From: Xanthomonas cissicola
GTDB taxonomy: Bacteria; Pseudomonadota; Gammaproteobacteria; Xanthomonadales; Xanthomonadaceae
NCBI RefSeq assembly: GCF_008801575.1
Contig: NZ_VZPL01000005.1
Span: 1 to 64,000 of the forward strand
Direction: 5' to 3'
DNA length: 64,000 nucleotides
Made by a program: the position numbers and the translations under genes. Below the pieces are notes generated by a model. The model did not search any database. It was given only the letters and a program-made list of their open reading frames with translations, and was not told the origin of the DNA. Shown piece after piece: positions 17,986 through 27,936 of the stretch. Numbering within the stretch: the stretch's first letter is position 1; the number at the start of each line of letters is the position of its first letter.

Positions 17986-19400
17986 ACAGCATTGCAGGCC
18001 CCAAGTGGCTGATCCCGATGGCGCTGATGCTTGGCCTGGCGGCCTGTAGCAGCGCACCGAAGAAAACTGCCGGCGGCAACGGCAGCGGTGCGATCAAGGG
18101 TGTGAAGGTCGAAGGCAAGGGTCCGGCGTATGTCGCCACCGGTTGCCCGTCCACCTCGCCGTATGCGCCCGCCAAGGAAGACCCGTCCACGCGCGGCGAC
18201 TACACCGCTGGCGGCTTGTACAAGCCCGGGGTGAAAGACTCCACGCCCGATCATGTGCCCAACGTGGCCTGCATCCCCGAGCCACTGGTCACCAACGAGC
18301 CGCGCTCGGCGGTGGGGAACCGTTCGCCGTACGAAGTGCTGGGCAAGCGCTATGTGGTGATGGACAACCCGGGCGACTATGTCGAACGCGGCACCGCCTC
18401 GTACTACGGCAACAAGTTCCATGGCCGGCTGACCTCCAACAAGGAGGTGTACGACATGTACGCCTTCACCGCCGCGCACAAGACCTTGCCGCTGCCCAGC
18501 TTTGCGCTGGTCACCAATACCGACACCGGCCAGTCGGTGGTGGTGCGCGTCAACGACCGCGGCCCATTTCACGACGGCCGCGTGATCGATCTGAGCTATG
18601 CCGCGGCGGTGAAGTTGGGCATCACCGGCAAGGGCACCGGCAATGTCGAAGTCCGCGGCCTCACCGAAGCCGACAACGGCAATCTGCTCGCCAAGCGCCG
18701 CAGTGGCCAGGCACCGGTGAATACCGCCGTGGCCACGGCGCGGCCGGCTGCCGGCGCCAGTCAGATCGATGGCCTGGTGCAGCGCTTGCCCACGCGCACC
18801 GTGCCGCCGCGTGCGGTCGCCACCGGTGCCGGCACCGGCGCCGCGGTGACCGCGTCCACCACAGCCCCCACTGGCAGCGCGCCGGTCGCTGCGGCTGGCG
18901 AGCGTTGGCGTTACCGCGTTGCCGACTCGCGCCAACCCGGCAATGCCGACAACTTCGATGCCTGGATGAAGGCGCAGGGCGTGCGTGTGGCCACCGGCAA
19001 GCCGGCCGCTGCGGCCCCGCGACCGGCCGCGTCAGTGTCTGCCGCCGTACCCGCCGCGGCGCCGCCAGTGGCGGTTGCGGCGGTCAAGCCGTCCGAAAGC
19101 ACTGCCTCGCGCCCGCTCAAGGCCGAGCCAGCGCCCGCCAAGGCACCCAGCGTGGCCGAAGCCGCACTCGGCGACATCCTGCTGCAGGTCGCCAGTTTCG
19201 CCAGCCGCGAAAACGCCAATCGCGCACTGTCGCAACTGGCCTCGGCGGGGATTGCCGGTGCCAGCGTCAGCGACATCGTCAGTGGCGGGCGCACGCTGTG
19301 GCGGCTACGCGTGAATGCGCGCGACCATGCAAATGCGTCGGAGATTGCCCAGCGTATCGCCGGACTCGGTTTTGGTCGTCCGCAGATCGTGGCCAATTAA
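17982..19400 (+). CDS. rlpA: Septal-ring lytic transglycosylase RlpA
   Basis: 472-residue outer-membrane lipoprotein. The start at 17982 gives signal peptide and lipobox LAAC (C22). A double-psi beta-barrel domain (about 125-220) has the family pattern GTASYYGNKFHGRLTSNKE and VRVNDRGPFHDGRVIDLS. A long Ala/Pro/Thr-rich linker leads to a C-terminal SPOR domain (about 395-472, ILLQVASFASRENANRAL) that binds denuded glycan strands. It overlaps mltB by four bases. A 416-nt gap follows. Confidence 0.94.
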   Translation: MNSIAGPKWLIPMALMLGLAACSSAPKKTAGGNGSGAIKGVKVEGKGPAYVATGCPSTSPYAPAKEDPSTRGDYTAGGLYKPGVKDSTPDHVPNVACIPEPLVTNEPRSAVGNRSPYEVLGKRYVVMDNPGDYVERGTASYYGNKFHGRLTSNKEVYDMYAFTAAHKTLPLPSFALVTNTDTGQSVVVRVNDRGPFHDGRVIDLSYAAAVKLGITGKGTGNVEVRGLTEADNGNLLAKRRSGQAPVNTAVATARPAAGASQIDGLVQRLPTRTVPPRAVATGAGTGAAVTASTTAPTGSAPVAAAGERWRYRVADSRQPGNADNFDAWMKAQGVRVATGKPAAAAPRPAASVSAAVPAAAPPVAVAAVKPSESTASRPLKAEPAPAKAPSVAEAALGDILLQVASFASRENANRALSQLASAGIAGASVSDIVSGGRTLWRLRVNARDHANASEIAQRIAGLGFGRPQIVAN

Positions 19401-19816
19401 TGCGCACGGGTCGGTCACCACGTCGCTGATCGAGCGTGAGCGCACCCGCTGCTTGCGCGTTGGCTGCATCGGCGTTACCGGGAACGGCTGAGCACCCCAA
19501 TTGGCGGCCAATATCGCGCATCTGCAAGGCGGATGCGGCCAAGGTCGGCTTCGGCATGCGCGTCGCGGCCCCTCGCGTCGTCTGCATCCAGCCAGCGCCT
19601 GCGCACCAGCGTCGCCTCGTTGGACGCTGCAAGCGATGCCTGCACCTGTGCATGCCGCTTCCGGCAGCTCGCCTGAGGCACCACAAGCGTCCGTACGACC
19701 GCCGCCATCGCTGAACTGCGCAAGCGCGCGCATCGTGCAACGCGTCGCCCTGATCGCCGTGGCGTCTTACAATTTCGCATTGCCCGGCGTTCGGGCCCGT
19801 CAGGAGTCGTTCTTCA
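19401..19816. other. Intergenic region between rlpA and dacC
   Basis: 416 nt in which I find no convincing gene: the open frames on both strands have the composition of high-GC shadows and no ribosome site. No repeat or strong terminator is visible. The dacC promoter presumably lies near the right end. Confidence 0.5.
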
Positions 19817-21022
19817 ATGAAATTCCGCTTCGCCGCCGCTGCCGTGGCCACGTTCGCCTTCGGCCTGGTCTGCGCCCAGACACCTGCGCCGCAGCCGACT
19901 CCTGCCGTGGCTGCCGCCCCGGCCGCCTTGCCGGTGCCGCCGGCACCCGCACCGGCCGTGTCCAAGTCCTGGATCCTGATGGACTACGCCACCGGGCAGG
20001 TGCTGGCCGGTGAAAACATCCACCAGCAACTGGCGCCGGCCAGCATCACCAAGGTGATGACCTCCTACGTGGTCGCCGCCGAGATCAAGAACGGCAAGGT
20101 CAAGCGCGACGACCAGGTCATGATGAGCGAACGCGCCTGGCGCGAAGGCGGTGCGGGCACCGACGGCAGCTACAGCGGCTTCCCGGTCAACCAGACGGCG
20201 CGTCTGGAAGACATGGAAAAGGGCATGGCGATCCAGTCCGGCAACGATGCCGCCATCGCGCTGGCCGAGCATGTGGCCGGCAGCGAAGAAGCCTTCGCCT
20301 CGCTGATGAACAGCTACGCCGCCAAGATCGGCATGAAGGATTCGTACTTCGTCAACGCGCACGGCCTGAGCGCCGAAGGGCATCACTCCACCGCCTACGA
20401 CCTGGCCCTGCTGGGCCGCGCGATGGTGCGCGATTACCCGGAAACCTACGCCTACAACAAGATCAAGGAATTTCAGGTCGGCACCATCAAGCAGAGCAAC
20501 CGTAACCGGCTGCTGTGGCGCGACCCGGCCGTGGACGGCATCAAGACCGGCCACACCTCCGAAGCCGGCTACTGCCTGCTGAGCTCGGCCAAGCGCGGCG
20601 ATCAGCGTTTGATCGCCGTGGTCATGGGCGACAGCTCCGAAGAACAGCGTGCCACCGATAGCCTGGCGCTGCTCAACTGGGGCTTCCGCTTCTTCGAAAC
20701 CCACAGCCTGTACGCGCCCGGCAAGGTCGTCACCAAGCAGAAGGTCTGGAAGGGTCAGCAGGACGAAGTGCAGCTCGGCGTGGCACAGCCGTTGCTGGTC
20801 AGCCTGCAGCGCGGCCGCTACAACGACCTCAAGCCCAGCATGGAAGTGCCCAAGAACCTGCAGGCGCCGATCAAGCAGGGCCAGCAGGTTGGCACCGTGA
20901 AGGTCAGCCTGGACGGCAAGGTCATCGCCCAGGCCCCGCTGGTCGCCATCAACGCCGTCGAAGAAGGCGGATTCTTCAAGCGCCTCTGGGACGCGTTCTG
21001 GATGTGGTGGGAATCGGAATAA
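19817..21022 (+). CDS. dacC: D-alanyl-D-alanine carboxypeptidase (PBP5/6 type)
   Basis: 401-residue low-molecular-weight PBP. A signal peptide ends near LVCAQ. The active site has SITK (S76-K79), SGN (141-143) and KTG (243-245). A C-terminal beta-rich domain follows, and the end is a short amphipathic helix (FFKRLWDAFWMWWESE) typical for membrane attachment of PBP5/6. It trims the terminal D-Ala of pentapeptides and so controls cross-linking. An intrinsic terminator follows the stop codon. Confidence 0.95.
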   Translation: MKFRFAAAAVATFAFGLVCAQTPAPQPTPAVAAAPAALPVPPAPAPAVSKSWILMDYATGQVLAGENIHQQLAPASITKVMTSYVVAAEIKNGKVKRDDQVMMSERAWREGGAGTDGSYSGFPVNQTARLEDMEKGMAIQSGNDAAIALAEHVAGSEEAFASLMNSYAAKIGMKDSYFVNAHGLSAEGHHSTAYDLALLGRAMVRDYPETYAYNKIKEFQVGTIKQSNRNRLLWRDPAVDGIKTGHTSEAGYCLLSSAKRGDQRLIAVVMGDSSEEQRATDSLALLNWGFRFFETHSLYAPGKVVTKQKVWKGQQDEVQLGVAQPLLVSLQRGRYNDLKPSMEVPKNLQAPIKQGQQVGTVKVSLDGKVIAQAPLVAINAVEEGGFFKRLWDAFWMWWESE

Positions 21023-21029
21023 AGAAAAT

Positions 21030-21053
21030 GCCGGCGAAAGCCGGCTTTTTTTT
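21030..21053 (+). terminator. Rho-independent terminator of dacC
   Basis: GCCGGC-GAAA-GCCGGC stem-loop followed by eight T residues, eight bases after the dacC stop. Confidence 0.92.
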
Positions 21054-21138
21054 GGAATCGGGAATTGAGAGTCGGGAATGGTTAGACGCCAGGCACAGCC
21101 TTGGCTTTTGCGATTCCCGATTCCCGATTCCCGATTCG
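21054..21138. repeat. Inverted heptamer array (copy 5)
   Basis: Left arm 21054-21081 (GGAATC, GGGAATT, GGGAATG units) and right arm 21111-21138 (three GATTCCC units and a partial) with about 30 nt between. It starts where the dacC terminator T-run ends and stops just before the end of the convergent lpxR-like gene. Confidence 0.85.
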
Positions 21139-21141
21139 CCG

Positions 21142-22203
21142 TCAAAGCATCCGACTGATCGTAAAACTGCCATACACCGGCGTTTCGCGCTGGGTGTCGA
21201 ATTCGCGGGTGCGGTGGTAGCGGGCAAGGGCGAATTTCCAGCGGCCGTACATCACCGCCAGGCCGTAGCCCACATCGCCGACGAACGGGCGCTTGTCCAC
21301 GCTGTGGCTGTTGCGGAAGGTGTTGCCGTCCAGCGTGATGTCGCGGATTACCCAGCGCGCGTCGGTGGTCACGAACAGGTGGCCGGACCAACCGCTGGCG
21401 CGCCCGAGCCGGCTGGGGGCGGTGTTTTCGCCCGCCGGGCGGGTCGGGGTGCTGCCGAAGTCGTCCGGCAGTTTCCAGCCGAAGCGGGCCTCGCCGCCGG
21501 CATTCAAATGCGTGGCCATGTTGCCGACCGCGCCGCCCCAATGCGAAATGAAGTCCCAGCCGAATCCACCGGCATTGCCGCTGGCATCGGCCGGCCAGCG
21601 ATGCATGCGCTCGTGCACCAGGTTGATCAGCGGCTCGTTGTGCAGCTGATTGTCCCAGCCCTGGAATTTCTCGTCCCCGAGCGCATCGTGGATCGCATCC
21701 TGCGCTTCCTTCGCAAGCGCCCACGGACCGACAATGCCGACCTGCAGCTGCGTGGTGCGCAGGTGCGCATCGTTACGCGCGTTGTAGCCGAAGCTCGCCA
21801 GCAGGATGCCCGCATACGGGCGGTCGTCCGGGATGACGTCGCGGCGGGTGTAATCGGTCGGGGTGAAGATCGCCTGGCCGATCGAGAACACCATGTTCTG
21901 CTGATCGAATTCGCCCGGGTGTAGCCGCTCCAGATAGCTGTTGACCCACCGCGCAGTCCGCGGCAGGCACGGGTCGTCGGTGTAATCGACCAGGTTCGGC
22001 GACACCAGCGTCAGCACCGCACCGTTGGAATACCCCTGGTCCTGATCTTCGCCGCCGAACAGGTCGTTATCGACACGGAAGTTCACCGCAGGCGGCGTGC
22101 GCCCAAGGCGGCTGGAATCGCACTGATCCGCCGCCAGGGCCGGCAGCGACAGCCCGGAAAGAGAAAGCAGCAAGGCAGCAGACAACGCGCGCGGTCGAAG
22201 CAT
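21142..22203 (-). CDS. Lipid A deacylase LpxR-family outer-membrane protein
   Basis: 353-residue DUF2219/LpxR-type protein. The ATG at 22203 begins a clear signal peptide (RALSAALLLSLSGLSLPALA). The mature N-terminus has the family pattern NFRVDNDLFGGEDQDQGYSN, followed by amphipathic beta-strands. Characterised LpxR enzymes remove the 3'-acyloxyacyl group of lipid A in the outer membrane. Whether this one is active is not tested by sequence alone. It lies antisense between dacC and ybeD, breaking the usual dacA-ybeD-lipB order. Confidence 0.85.
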   Translation of the reverse strand: MLRPRALSAALLLSLSGLSLPALAADQCDSSRLGRTPPAVNFRVDNDLFGGEDQDQGYSNGAVLTLVSPNLVDYTDDPCLPRTARWVNSYLERLHPGEFDQQNMVFSIGQAIFTPTDYTRRDVIPDDRPYAGILLASFGYNARNDAHLRTTQLQVGIVGPWALAKEAQDAIHDALGDEKFQGWDNQLHNEPLINLVHERMHRWPADASGNAGGFGWDFISHWGGAVGNMATHLNAGGEARFGWKLPDDFGSTPTRPAGENTAPSRLGRASGWSGHLFVTTDARWVIRDITLDGNTFRNSHSVDKRPFVGDVGYGLAVMYGRWKFALARYHRTREFDTQRETPVYGSFTISRML

Positions 22204-22468
22204 GGAGGGCCTGGAGAGGGGAGCTGGAATCGGAAAAATGCCTGCGTCTTCTGTTGCGCGGTGTGAAGTGTCTGGTCGCGACTGCAGCCTCTGCCGCTTC
22301 GGCTGGCGACCGCGTTGCCAACTACCCATGGCTGCGTTCGGTTAAACAGCCTAGTTGCGTAACCTTTTGGAAGGTTCGGTGCCGATTGCATGGCACCACA
22401 GACGAGCCAGGCGCGTCGATCGGTTGCGCGGGCTTGGGTTTGCCCATCGCCGGCCCGATAATGGGCGG

Positions 22469-22747
22469 ATGGATATCAGCACCGACAACCCCGATCACGG
22501 CTTTCAGTTTCCCGGCACCTTCGAGCTCAGCGCCATGGGCACGGCTGAGCGTGGGCTGGAAACCGAGCTTCCGCGCCTGCTTGCCGCCACCGGCGTGGAG
22601 CTGCTGCAGGAGAGCGTGAGCTGGAAGCATTCTTCCAGCGGAAAGTATGTCTCGGTCAAGATTGGCTTCCGTGCCCAAAGCCGCGAGCAGTTCGAGGCCG
22701 CGCACCAGGCGCTGCGCGATCATCCGGAAGTGAAGTGGACGCTGTAG
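22469..22747 (+). CDS. ybeD: YbeD/DUF493 family protein
   Basis: 92-residue ACT-like small protein of the YbeD family, the usual length. The ATG at 22469 gives [20 protein letters not shown], and the conserved [11 protein letters not shown] and [13 protein letters not shown] segments are present. Its role is unknown; it is nearly always next to lipB. It overlaps the lipB GTG start by 13 bases. Confidence 0.92.
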   Translation: MDISTDNPDHGFQFPGTFELSAMGTAERGLETELPRLLAATGVELLQESVSWKHSSSGKYVSVKIGFRAQSREQFEAAHQALRDHPEVKWTL

Positions 22748-23433
22748 CGGCCGAGCCTGTGAGCAGCTCCATGGCTGGCCTGCCTGCGCAATTGCGCGAC
22801 CTCGGCCAGCAAGACTACGCGCCTGTGTGGCGTGCAATGCAGCGTTTCACCGATGCGCGCGAAGAGTACACCGCCGATGAGATCTGGGTGGTCGAGCATG
22901 CGCCGGTGTTTACGTTGGGTCAGGCGGGCAAACCCGAACATGTCCTGGCACCGGGCGAGATCCCGGTGCTACAGGTCGACCGCGGCGGGCAGGTCACGTA
23001 TCACGGCCCTGGCCAATTGGTGGTGTACCCGCTGCTGGACCTGCGCCGGCTGAAGATCGGCGTGCGCGATTACGTGTGCAAGATCGAACAGGCGCTGATC
23101 GATACGCTGGACGAGTGGAACATCGTGGCCGAGCGCCGCGACGGTGCTCCTGGCGTGTATGTGGGCGGGGCCAAGATCGCCGCGCTTGGGATCCGCGTGC
23201 GGCGTGGCTGCACCTTCCATGGGTTGTCGTTCAACGTTGCGATGGACCTGCAACCGTTCCACCGCATCAACCCGTGTGGCTACCAGGGTCTGCAGGTGAC
23301 CTCGGTGCTAGACTTGGGCGGCCCCTCCGGGATGGACGCCGTCAAGGCGGTGCTGCTCGACCAGCTGGCGCGCCAGTTCGGCCTCGTGCTGCAGCCCACT
23401 TCCGCATTGCCCGACCTTTCGCTTCCGGCCTGA
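22735..23433 (+). CDS. lipB: Octanoyl-[acyl-carrier-protein] transferase LipB
   Basis: 232-residue enzyme that moves octanoate from acyl-carrier protein to lipoyl domains. The catalytic pair is visible: K147 in [20 protein letters not shown] and C181 in [10 protein letters not shown]. The substrate motif [18 protein letters not shown] is also present. The start used is GTG 22735; ATG 22771 is an alternative that would remove the overlap with ybeD. lipA follows after 15 nt. Confidence 0.95.
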   Translation: MDAVAAEPVSSSMAGLPAQLRDLGQQDYAPVWRAMQRFTDAREEYTADEIWVVEHAPVFTLGQAGKPEHVLAPGEIPVLQVDRGGQVTYHGPGQLVVYPLLDLRRLKIGVRDYVCKIEQALIDTLDEWNIVAERRDGAPGVYVGGAKIAALGIRVRRGCTFHGLSFNVAMDLQPFHRINPCGYQGLQVTSVLDLGGPSGMDAVKAVLLDQLARQFGLVLQPTSALPDLSLPA

Positions 23434-23448
23434 GCGCCCCGTATCGTC

Positions 23449-24462
23449 ATGACCCAGCCTATCGCCCGTTCCATTCCCTTGCAGGTCGTCTCCGGCGACA
23501 CCGCCGCGCCTGCGCCGCTGCAGACTGGCGTCAAGCAGATCGGTGGCGACAAGATCAACCGCTCGCCGGTGCAGTTCGTGGATGCGCCGGTGCTGCGGAA
23601 ACCGTCGTGGATCCGGGTGCGGATTCCGTCTGGCAATGCGGTACAGAACCTCAAGGCCAAGCTGCGCGAAAACCGCCTGGTCACGGTGTGCGAAGAAGCC
23701 AGCTGCCCGAACATCCACGAGTGCTTCAGCCACGGCACCGCGACCTTCATGATTTTGGGCGAGGTGTGCACGCGGCGCTGCTCGTTCTGCGACGTGGCGC
23801 ATGGCCGGCCAAAGCCGCCCGACGCGAGCGAACCTGCCAGCCTGGCCGCCACCGTTGCCGACATGGGCCTGAAGTATGTGGTGGTGACCAGCGTGGATCG
23901 CGACGACCTGCGCGACGGTGGCGCGCAGCATTTCGTCGACTGCATCTCGGCGATCCGGACCAGCTCGCCCAACACGCGTATCGAAATCCTGACCCCGGAT
24001 TTCCGCGGCAAGGGCCGCATGGACCGCGCGCTGGAGATCCTGGCGCTGAGCCAGCCGGACGTGTTCAACCACAACATCGAAACCGTGCCGGACCTCTACC
24101 CGAATGTGCGCCCCGGCGCGGACTACCAGTGGTCGCTGACGCTGTTGCAGCGCTTCAAGGCGCAGCATCCGTCCATCGCCACCAAGTCCGGCATCATGCT
24201 GGGCCTGGGCGAGACGATGGAGCAGGTGCAGGCCACGCTGCGCGACCTGCGCGCGCACGATGTGGACATGATCACCATCGGCCAGTATTTGCAGCCGACG
24301 CCGCACCATCATCCGGTGATGCGTTACTGGACGCCGGAGGAATACAAGGCGCTGGAAGACTACGGCAACGCGCTGGGCTTCAGTCATGTTGCCTCCGGCC
24401 CGATGGTGCGTTCCTCGTACCACGCCGATCGTCAGGCCGCAGGCGCCGGCGTCGCCGCCTGA
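23449..24462 (+). CDS. lipA: Lipoyl synthase LipA
   Basis: 337-residue radical SAM enzyme that inserts two sulphurs into octanoyl chains. Two 4Fe-4S clusters are marked by C81/C86/C92 ([12 protein letters not shown], auxiliary cluster) and C107/C111/C114 (CTRRCSFC, radical SAM cluster). RSSYHAD at the C-terminus carries the conserved Ser ligand of the auxiliary cluster. It completes the lipoate pathway with LipB. Confidence 0.97.
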   Translation: MTQPIARSIPLQVVSGDTAAPAPLQTGVKQIGGDKINRSPVQFVDAPVLRKPSWIRVRIPSGNAVQNLKAKLRENRLVTVCEEASCPNIHECFSHGTATFMILGEVCTRRCSFCDVAHGRPKPPDASEPASLAATVADMGLKYVVVTSVDRDDLRDGGAQHFVDCISAIRTSSPNTRIEILTPDFRGKGRMDRALEILALSQPDVFNHNIETVPDLYPNVRPGADYQWSLTLLQRFKAQHPSIATKSGIMLGLGETMEQVQATLRDLRAHDVDMITIGQYLQPTPHHHPVMRYWTPEEYKALEDYGNALGFSHVASGPMVRSSYHADRQAAGAGVAA

Positions 24463-24837
24463 GTCGGCAATAGGCGATCGGACGAGTGCCGCGGCGGGTG
24501 GGCACCGGTGCCCGCAGCAGCACCGCGATGCTGGTGCGCTCAATGCCGGCCGGTCTCGCGTGTTGCCAGTAGAGCACTGACTCGACAAGTCGCGACGTTC
24601 TTCGGCCGGCCATCGCAATGCCGATCGACGACAGCCCCGTGCATCGCGCGGGGCTGTCGCCGTCTCTGGCCCGTGCGGCGTGCAGCCGCAAGGTACGGTC
24701 TCGTTCACAATCCGCTACGGGCCCGGCGCTAGGCTGATTCAGCCAGCGGATGACAACGCCAGCAACTTTCGGCACTGTCATGCTGTCTGATCCGTTCACC
24801 GCCTCTCTTTCGTCGGCCCCGTGCCGAGAGCCATTCG
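24463..24837. other. Intergenic region between lipA and prc
   Basis: 375 nt without a supported gene. It contains one strong hairpin (listed separately at 24629-24659). The prc promoter must be in its right part, but I see no clear consensus. Confidence 0.5.
24629..24659 (+). terminator. Strong hairpin downstream of lipA
   Basis: Perfect 11-bp stem CGACAGCCCCG/CGGGGCTGTCG with a 9-nt loop. There is no T-run. It is the only terminator-like structure after lipA. Confidence 0.55.
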
Positions 24838-27021
24838 ATGACCTACAACGTTTCTTCGTGCATGAAGGCCGGCCTGCTGGCGCTGGTGTTGACCACTCCG
24901 ATGGCTTTGCTCGCACGCGCCGACACTGCGCTGCCGGCCGCTGCCACGCCCGATCAGGCGACGGCCACCAAACTCGTGTACGGCCTGCTCTCCGACAGCC
25001 GCTATGCCTACCGGCCGCGCACGCTGGACGAGGCGATGTCCAAGGACGTGTTCAAGCGCTATCTGGAAACGCTGGATGGCGGCAAACAGTTCTTCACCCA
25101 GGCCGATATCGACAGCTTCGCGCCCCTCCAGGCCGGTGTTGGCGACGCGTTGCGCGGCGGCAACCTGGAGCCGGCGTTCCAGGTGTTCTCGGTCTACAAG
25201 AAGCGCGTCGATCAGCGCGTCAAGTACGCGCGCGACCTGCTCAAGCAGGACTTCGATTTCAGCGGTAACGACAAGTTCGAGTACGACCGCAAGGACGTGC
25301 CGTGGGCTGCAGACGACAAGCAGTTGGACGTGCTGTGGCGCCAGTCGGTGATGAACGATTGGCTGCGCCTGAAACTGGCCGGCAAGAAGCCCGACGACAT
25401 CCGCAAGACGCTGGACAAGCGGTATGTGGCGCTGGCCGATTCGGTCAAGCAGCTCAAGGGCGAAGACGTGTTCCAGTTCTTCGTCAACGCCTACACCAAC
25501 GCCGTCGACCCGCACACCGATTACTTCACCCCGCGCACTGCCGAGACGTTCAACCAGCAGATGTCGCTGTCGTTGGAAGGCATTGGCGCGCAGCTGCAGA
25601 AACAGGACGACATGGTGGTGATCCGCGAGGTGATCCCGGGCGGTCCGGCGGCGGTGGATGGCACGCTCAAGCCGGGCGATCGCATCGTCGGCGTTGGGCA
25701 GGCCAAGAGTGGCGCGATCGAAGATGTGATCGGCTGGCGCATCGACGACGTGGTGGCCAAGATCCGCGGCAGCAAGGATACCCAGGTGCGCCTGGAGTAC
25801 ATCCCGGCCGAGTCGGGCATCGATGGCAAGCACCGCACGGTGACCCTGACCCGTCAGAAGGTGCGTCTGGCCGAGCAGGCTGCCAAGGGCGAAACCATCA
25901 CCTTGCCGGCCACCGGCAGCGAGCCGCAGCGCCGCATCGGCATCATCAAGCTGCCGGGCTTCTACCAGGATTTCGAAGGCCGCCGTCGCAATGCAGCCGA
26001 CTACGCCTCGGCCACGCGCGACGTCGCCAAGCTGCTGGCCGGCTTCAAGACCGACAAGGTCGATGGCGTGGTGCTGGACCTGCGCAACAACGGCGGTGGT
26101 TCGCTCGACGAGGCGATCGAACTGACCGGCTTGTTCATCGAGCAGGGGCCGGTCGTGCAGGTCCGCGAATCCGGCGGCCGCGTCACCGTCAATGGCGACA
26201 GCGACCCCAAGGTCGCCTGGGACGGCCCGCTGGCTGTCTTGATCAACCGCGGCTCGGCGTCGGCATCGGAGATCTTTGCCGGTGCGATCCAGGATTACGG
26301 CCGTGGTCTGGTGATCGGCGAAACCAGCTTCGGCAAGGGCACCGTGCAGAACATCGTCGACCTGGATCGTTGGCCTGCTGCCGAAGGGCAGCGGTATGGG
26401 CAGGTCAAGCTGACGATCGCGCAGTTCTTCCGCGTCAGCGGCTCCAGCACCCAGCACAAGGGTGTGGTGCCGGATATCGCCTTCCCGGCCAGCGTGGATG
26501 CCACCGAGTTCGGTGAGAGCACCTACGACAATGCATTGCCGTGGACGCGTATCGCCGCTGCCCCGCATACCCAGTACGGCAACTTCGCAGCATTGCTGCC
26601 CAAGTTGCAGGCCCTGCACACTGCGCGCATTGCCAGCGACAAGGAGTTCCAGTGGTGGGAAGAAGACGTCAAGCAGTTCCGCGACGAAAAGGCCAAGAAG
26701 TACATTTCGTTGAATGAGGCCGAGCGCGTTGCCGAGCGACAGAAGCAGGATCAGCAGCGCAAGGATCGCCAGCAGATTCGCAAGCAACTCGGCCTGCCGC
26801 TGGATCCGCTTGCCGAAGACAGCGACGACGGCCTGACCGGTAACGAGCGCGACATCGTCAAGGACACTGCACGCGAAAAGGCCGCCGAAAAGCGCCCGGA
26901 TCCGCTTCTGCATGAATCGGCGGCCATCCTGGCAGATGCGCTGGGCTTGCTGTCGCAGGACAAGCCCTTGTCGGCGCAGGTGCTGCCGAAGTCGACCTCC
27001 CCGGGACGTTGGGCAGACTGA
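24838..27021 (+). CDS. prc: Tail-specific carboxy-terminal protease Prc
   Basis: 727-residue periplasmic S41 protease. A signal peptide (MKAGLLALVLTTPMALLARA) lies just inside the start; ATG 24862 is an alternative. The N-terminal helical domain is followed by a PDZ domain (about 240-340, MVVIREVIPGGPAAVDGTLKPGDRIVGVGQ). The catalytic domain has the Ser-Lys dyad in NRGSASASEIFAGAIQDYG and GETSFGKGTVQ. The charged C-terminal extension is of the DUF3340 type. It degrades proteins with nonpolar C-termini and, in other species, regulates cell-wall hydrolases. Confidence 0.95.
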   Translation: MTYNVSSCMKAGLLALVLTTPMALLARADTALPAAATPDQATATKLVYGLLSDSRYAYRPRTLDEAMSKDVFKRYLETLDGGKQFFTQADIDSFAPLQAGVGDALRGGNLEPAFQVFSVYKKRVDQRVKYARDLLKQDFDFSGNDKFEYDRKDVPWAADDKQLDVLWRQSVMNDWLRLKLAGKKPDDIRKTLDKRYVALADSVKQLKGEDVFQFFVNAYTNAVDPHTDYFTPRTAETFNQQMSLSLEGIGAQLQKQDDMVVIREVIPGGPAAVDGTLKPGDRIVGVGQAKSGAIEDVIGWRIDDVVAKIRGSKDTQVRLEYIPAESGIDGKHRTVTLTRQKVRLAEQAAKGETITLPATGSEPQRRIGIIKLPGFYQDFEGRRRNAADYASATRDVAKLLAGFKTDKVDGVVLDLRNNGGGSLDEAIELTGLFIEQGPVVQVRESGGRVTVNGDSDPKVAWDGPLAVLINRGSASASEIFAGAIQDYGRGLVIGETSFGKGTVQNIVDLDRWPAAEGQRYGQVKLTIAQFFRVSGSSTQHKGVVPDIAFPASVDATEFGESTYDNALPWTRIAAAPHTQYGNFAALLPKLQALHTARIASDKEFQWWEEDVKQFRDEKAKKYISLNEAERVAERQKQDQQRKDRQQIRKQLGLPLDPLAEDSDDGLTGNERDIVKDTAREKAAEKRPDPLLHESAAILADALGLLSQDKPLSAQVLPKSTSPGRWAD

Positions 27022-27046
27022 GCCACGCTGCCGATCGACTGCATGG

Positions 27047-27072
27047 ACGCCACCGCTTGCCGGTGGCGTTTT
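27047..27072 (+). terminator. Rho-independent terminator of prc
   Basis: Nine-bp stem ACGCCACCG/CGGTGGCGT with loop CTTGC and TTTT, 26 nt after the prc stop. Confidence 0.85.
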
Positions 27073-27105
27073 CATGTTGGCAATACCGTGGCTGCTGGCA
27101 GCGTC

Positions 27106-27849
27106 TCAAGCGACCGCCTGCCAGCAGGCCTGCAGGCCGAGCAGCAGCAAGGTGCCGAAAAATATCCGGCGGAATGCCTCGGAAGAGATGCGGCGTCGCA
27201 GCTTCGTGCCGGCCCACACTCCCAGTGCGGTGGGCAGCAGCGCCAGCAGCGATGGCAGGCCGGCGGAGAGCGGCACCCCACCATGCCAGACCAGCGCCGC
27301 CGCCAGCGCAAGCGTTGCCGTGCCGAAGCACGCGGCCAGTGCGCGGATCAACAGGTCGCGTGGCAGGCCAAGTGCAGACAGGTACGGCACCACCGGGAGG
27401 ACCAGCACGCCGGTGGCGCCATTGAGCAGGCCACCGACCAGGCCGATCAGCGGGCTGCCCCAGCGCTCGTGACGTGGCGGCAGGGTCCATTGCCGGCGGG
27501 CAAGCCCAAGCAGGGCATAGGCGACCAGCAGGACCCCAAGCGCGCCGCGCAGGTAGCGCGGATGACCGCCAATCATCAATCCGGCACTGAACCAGGTGCC
27601 CACCACCACCATGGCCAGCACCGGCCACAGACGTCGCAACAGCAGGGTCGCAGCTGGCCCCCAGGCCTGCTGCAGGTTCGTCACCAACGAAGGCAGCACC
27701 AGCAGCGCGGCGGCTTGGCTGGGCGGCAGCCACAGTCCCAACAGGCCCATTGCCACGGTTGGCAGCCCCATGCCGGCGACGCCTTTGACCGCGCCGGCAA
27801 GCAGGAACACAGCGGCGACCATGCCAAGTTGCGAAACGTCTTCATTCAT
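27106..27849 (-). CDS. TauE/SafE-family membrane permease
   Basis: 247-residue integral membrane protein with about eight hydrophobic segments. It has the family's duplicated pattern, with a glycine-rich loop in each half (AGAVKGVAGMGLPTVAMGLL and GLVGGLLNGATGVLVLPVV). Members export or import sulphite, sulphoacetate or related anions; the substrate here is unknown. ATG 27849 is chosen because the upstream extension is soluble and overlaps the divergent LysR gene, which it faces across 87 nt. The LysR protein probably regulates it. Confidence 0.85.
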   Translation of the reverse strand: MNEDVSQLGMVAAVFLLAGAVKGVAGMGLPTVAMGLLGLWLPPSQAAALLVLPSLVTNLQQAWGPAATLLLRRLWPVLAMVVVGTWFSAGLMIGGHPRYLRGALGVLLVAYALLGLARRQWTLPPRHERWGSPLIGLVGGLLNGATGVLVLPVVPYLSALGLPRDLLIRALAACFGTATLALAAALVWHGGVPLSAGLPSLLALLPTALGVWAGTKLRRRISSEAFRRIFFGTLLLLGLQACWQAVA

Positions 27850-27936
27850 GGCGGTCAGGATCGGTGCGGCAGCGGTGTCCGGCAAGCTGTCTTTGTTTGA
27901 GGCAGACTTCGGCCACGCCGAAGGCTGGAGGTGCAG

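Noticed and set aside
24796-27075. Open frame of 759 codons on the minus strand opposite prc
   Set aside because: Exact mirror of the prc coding frame with no domain of its own.
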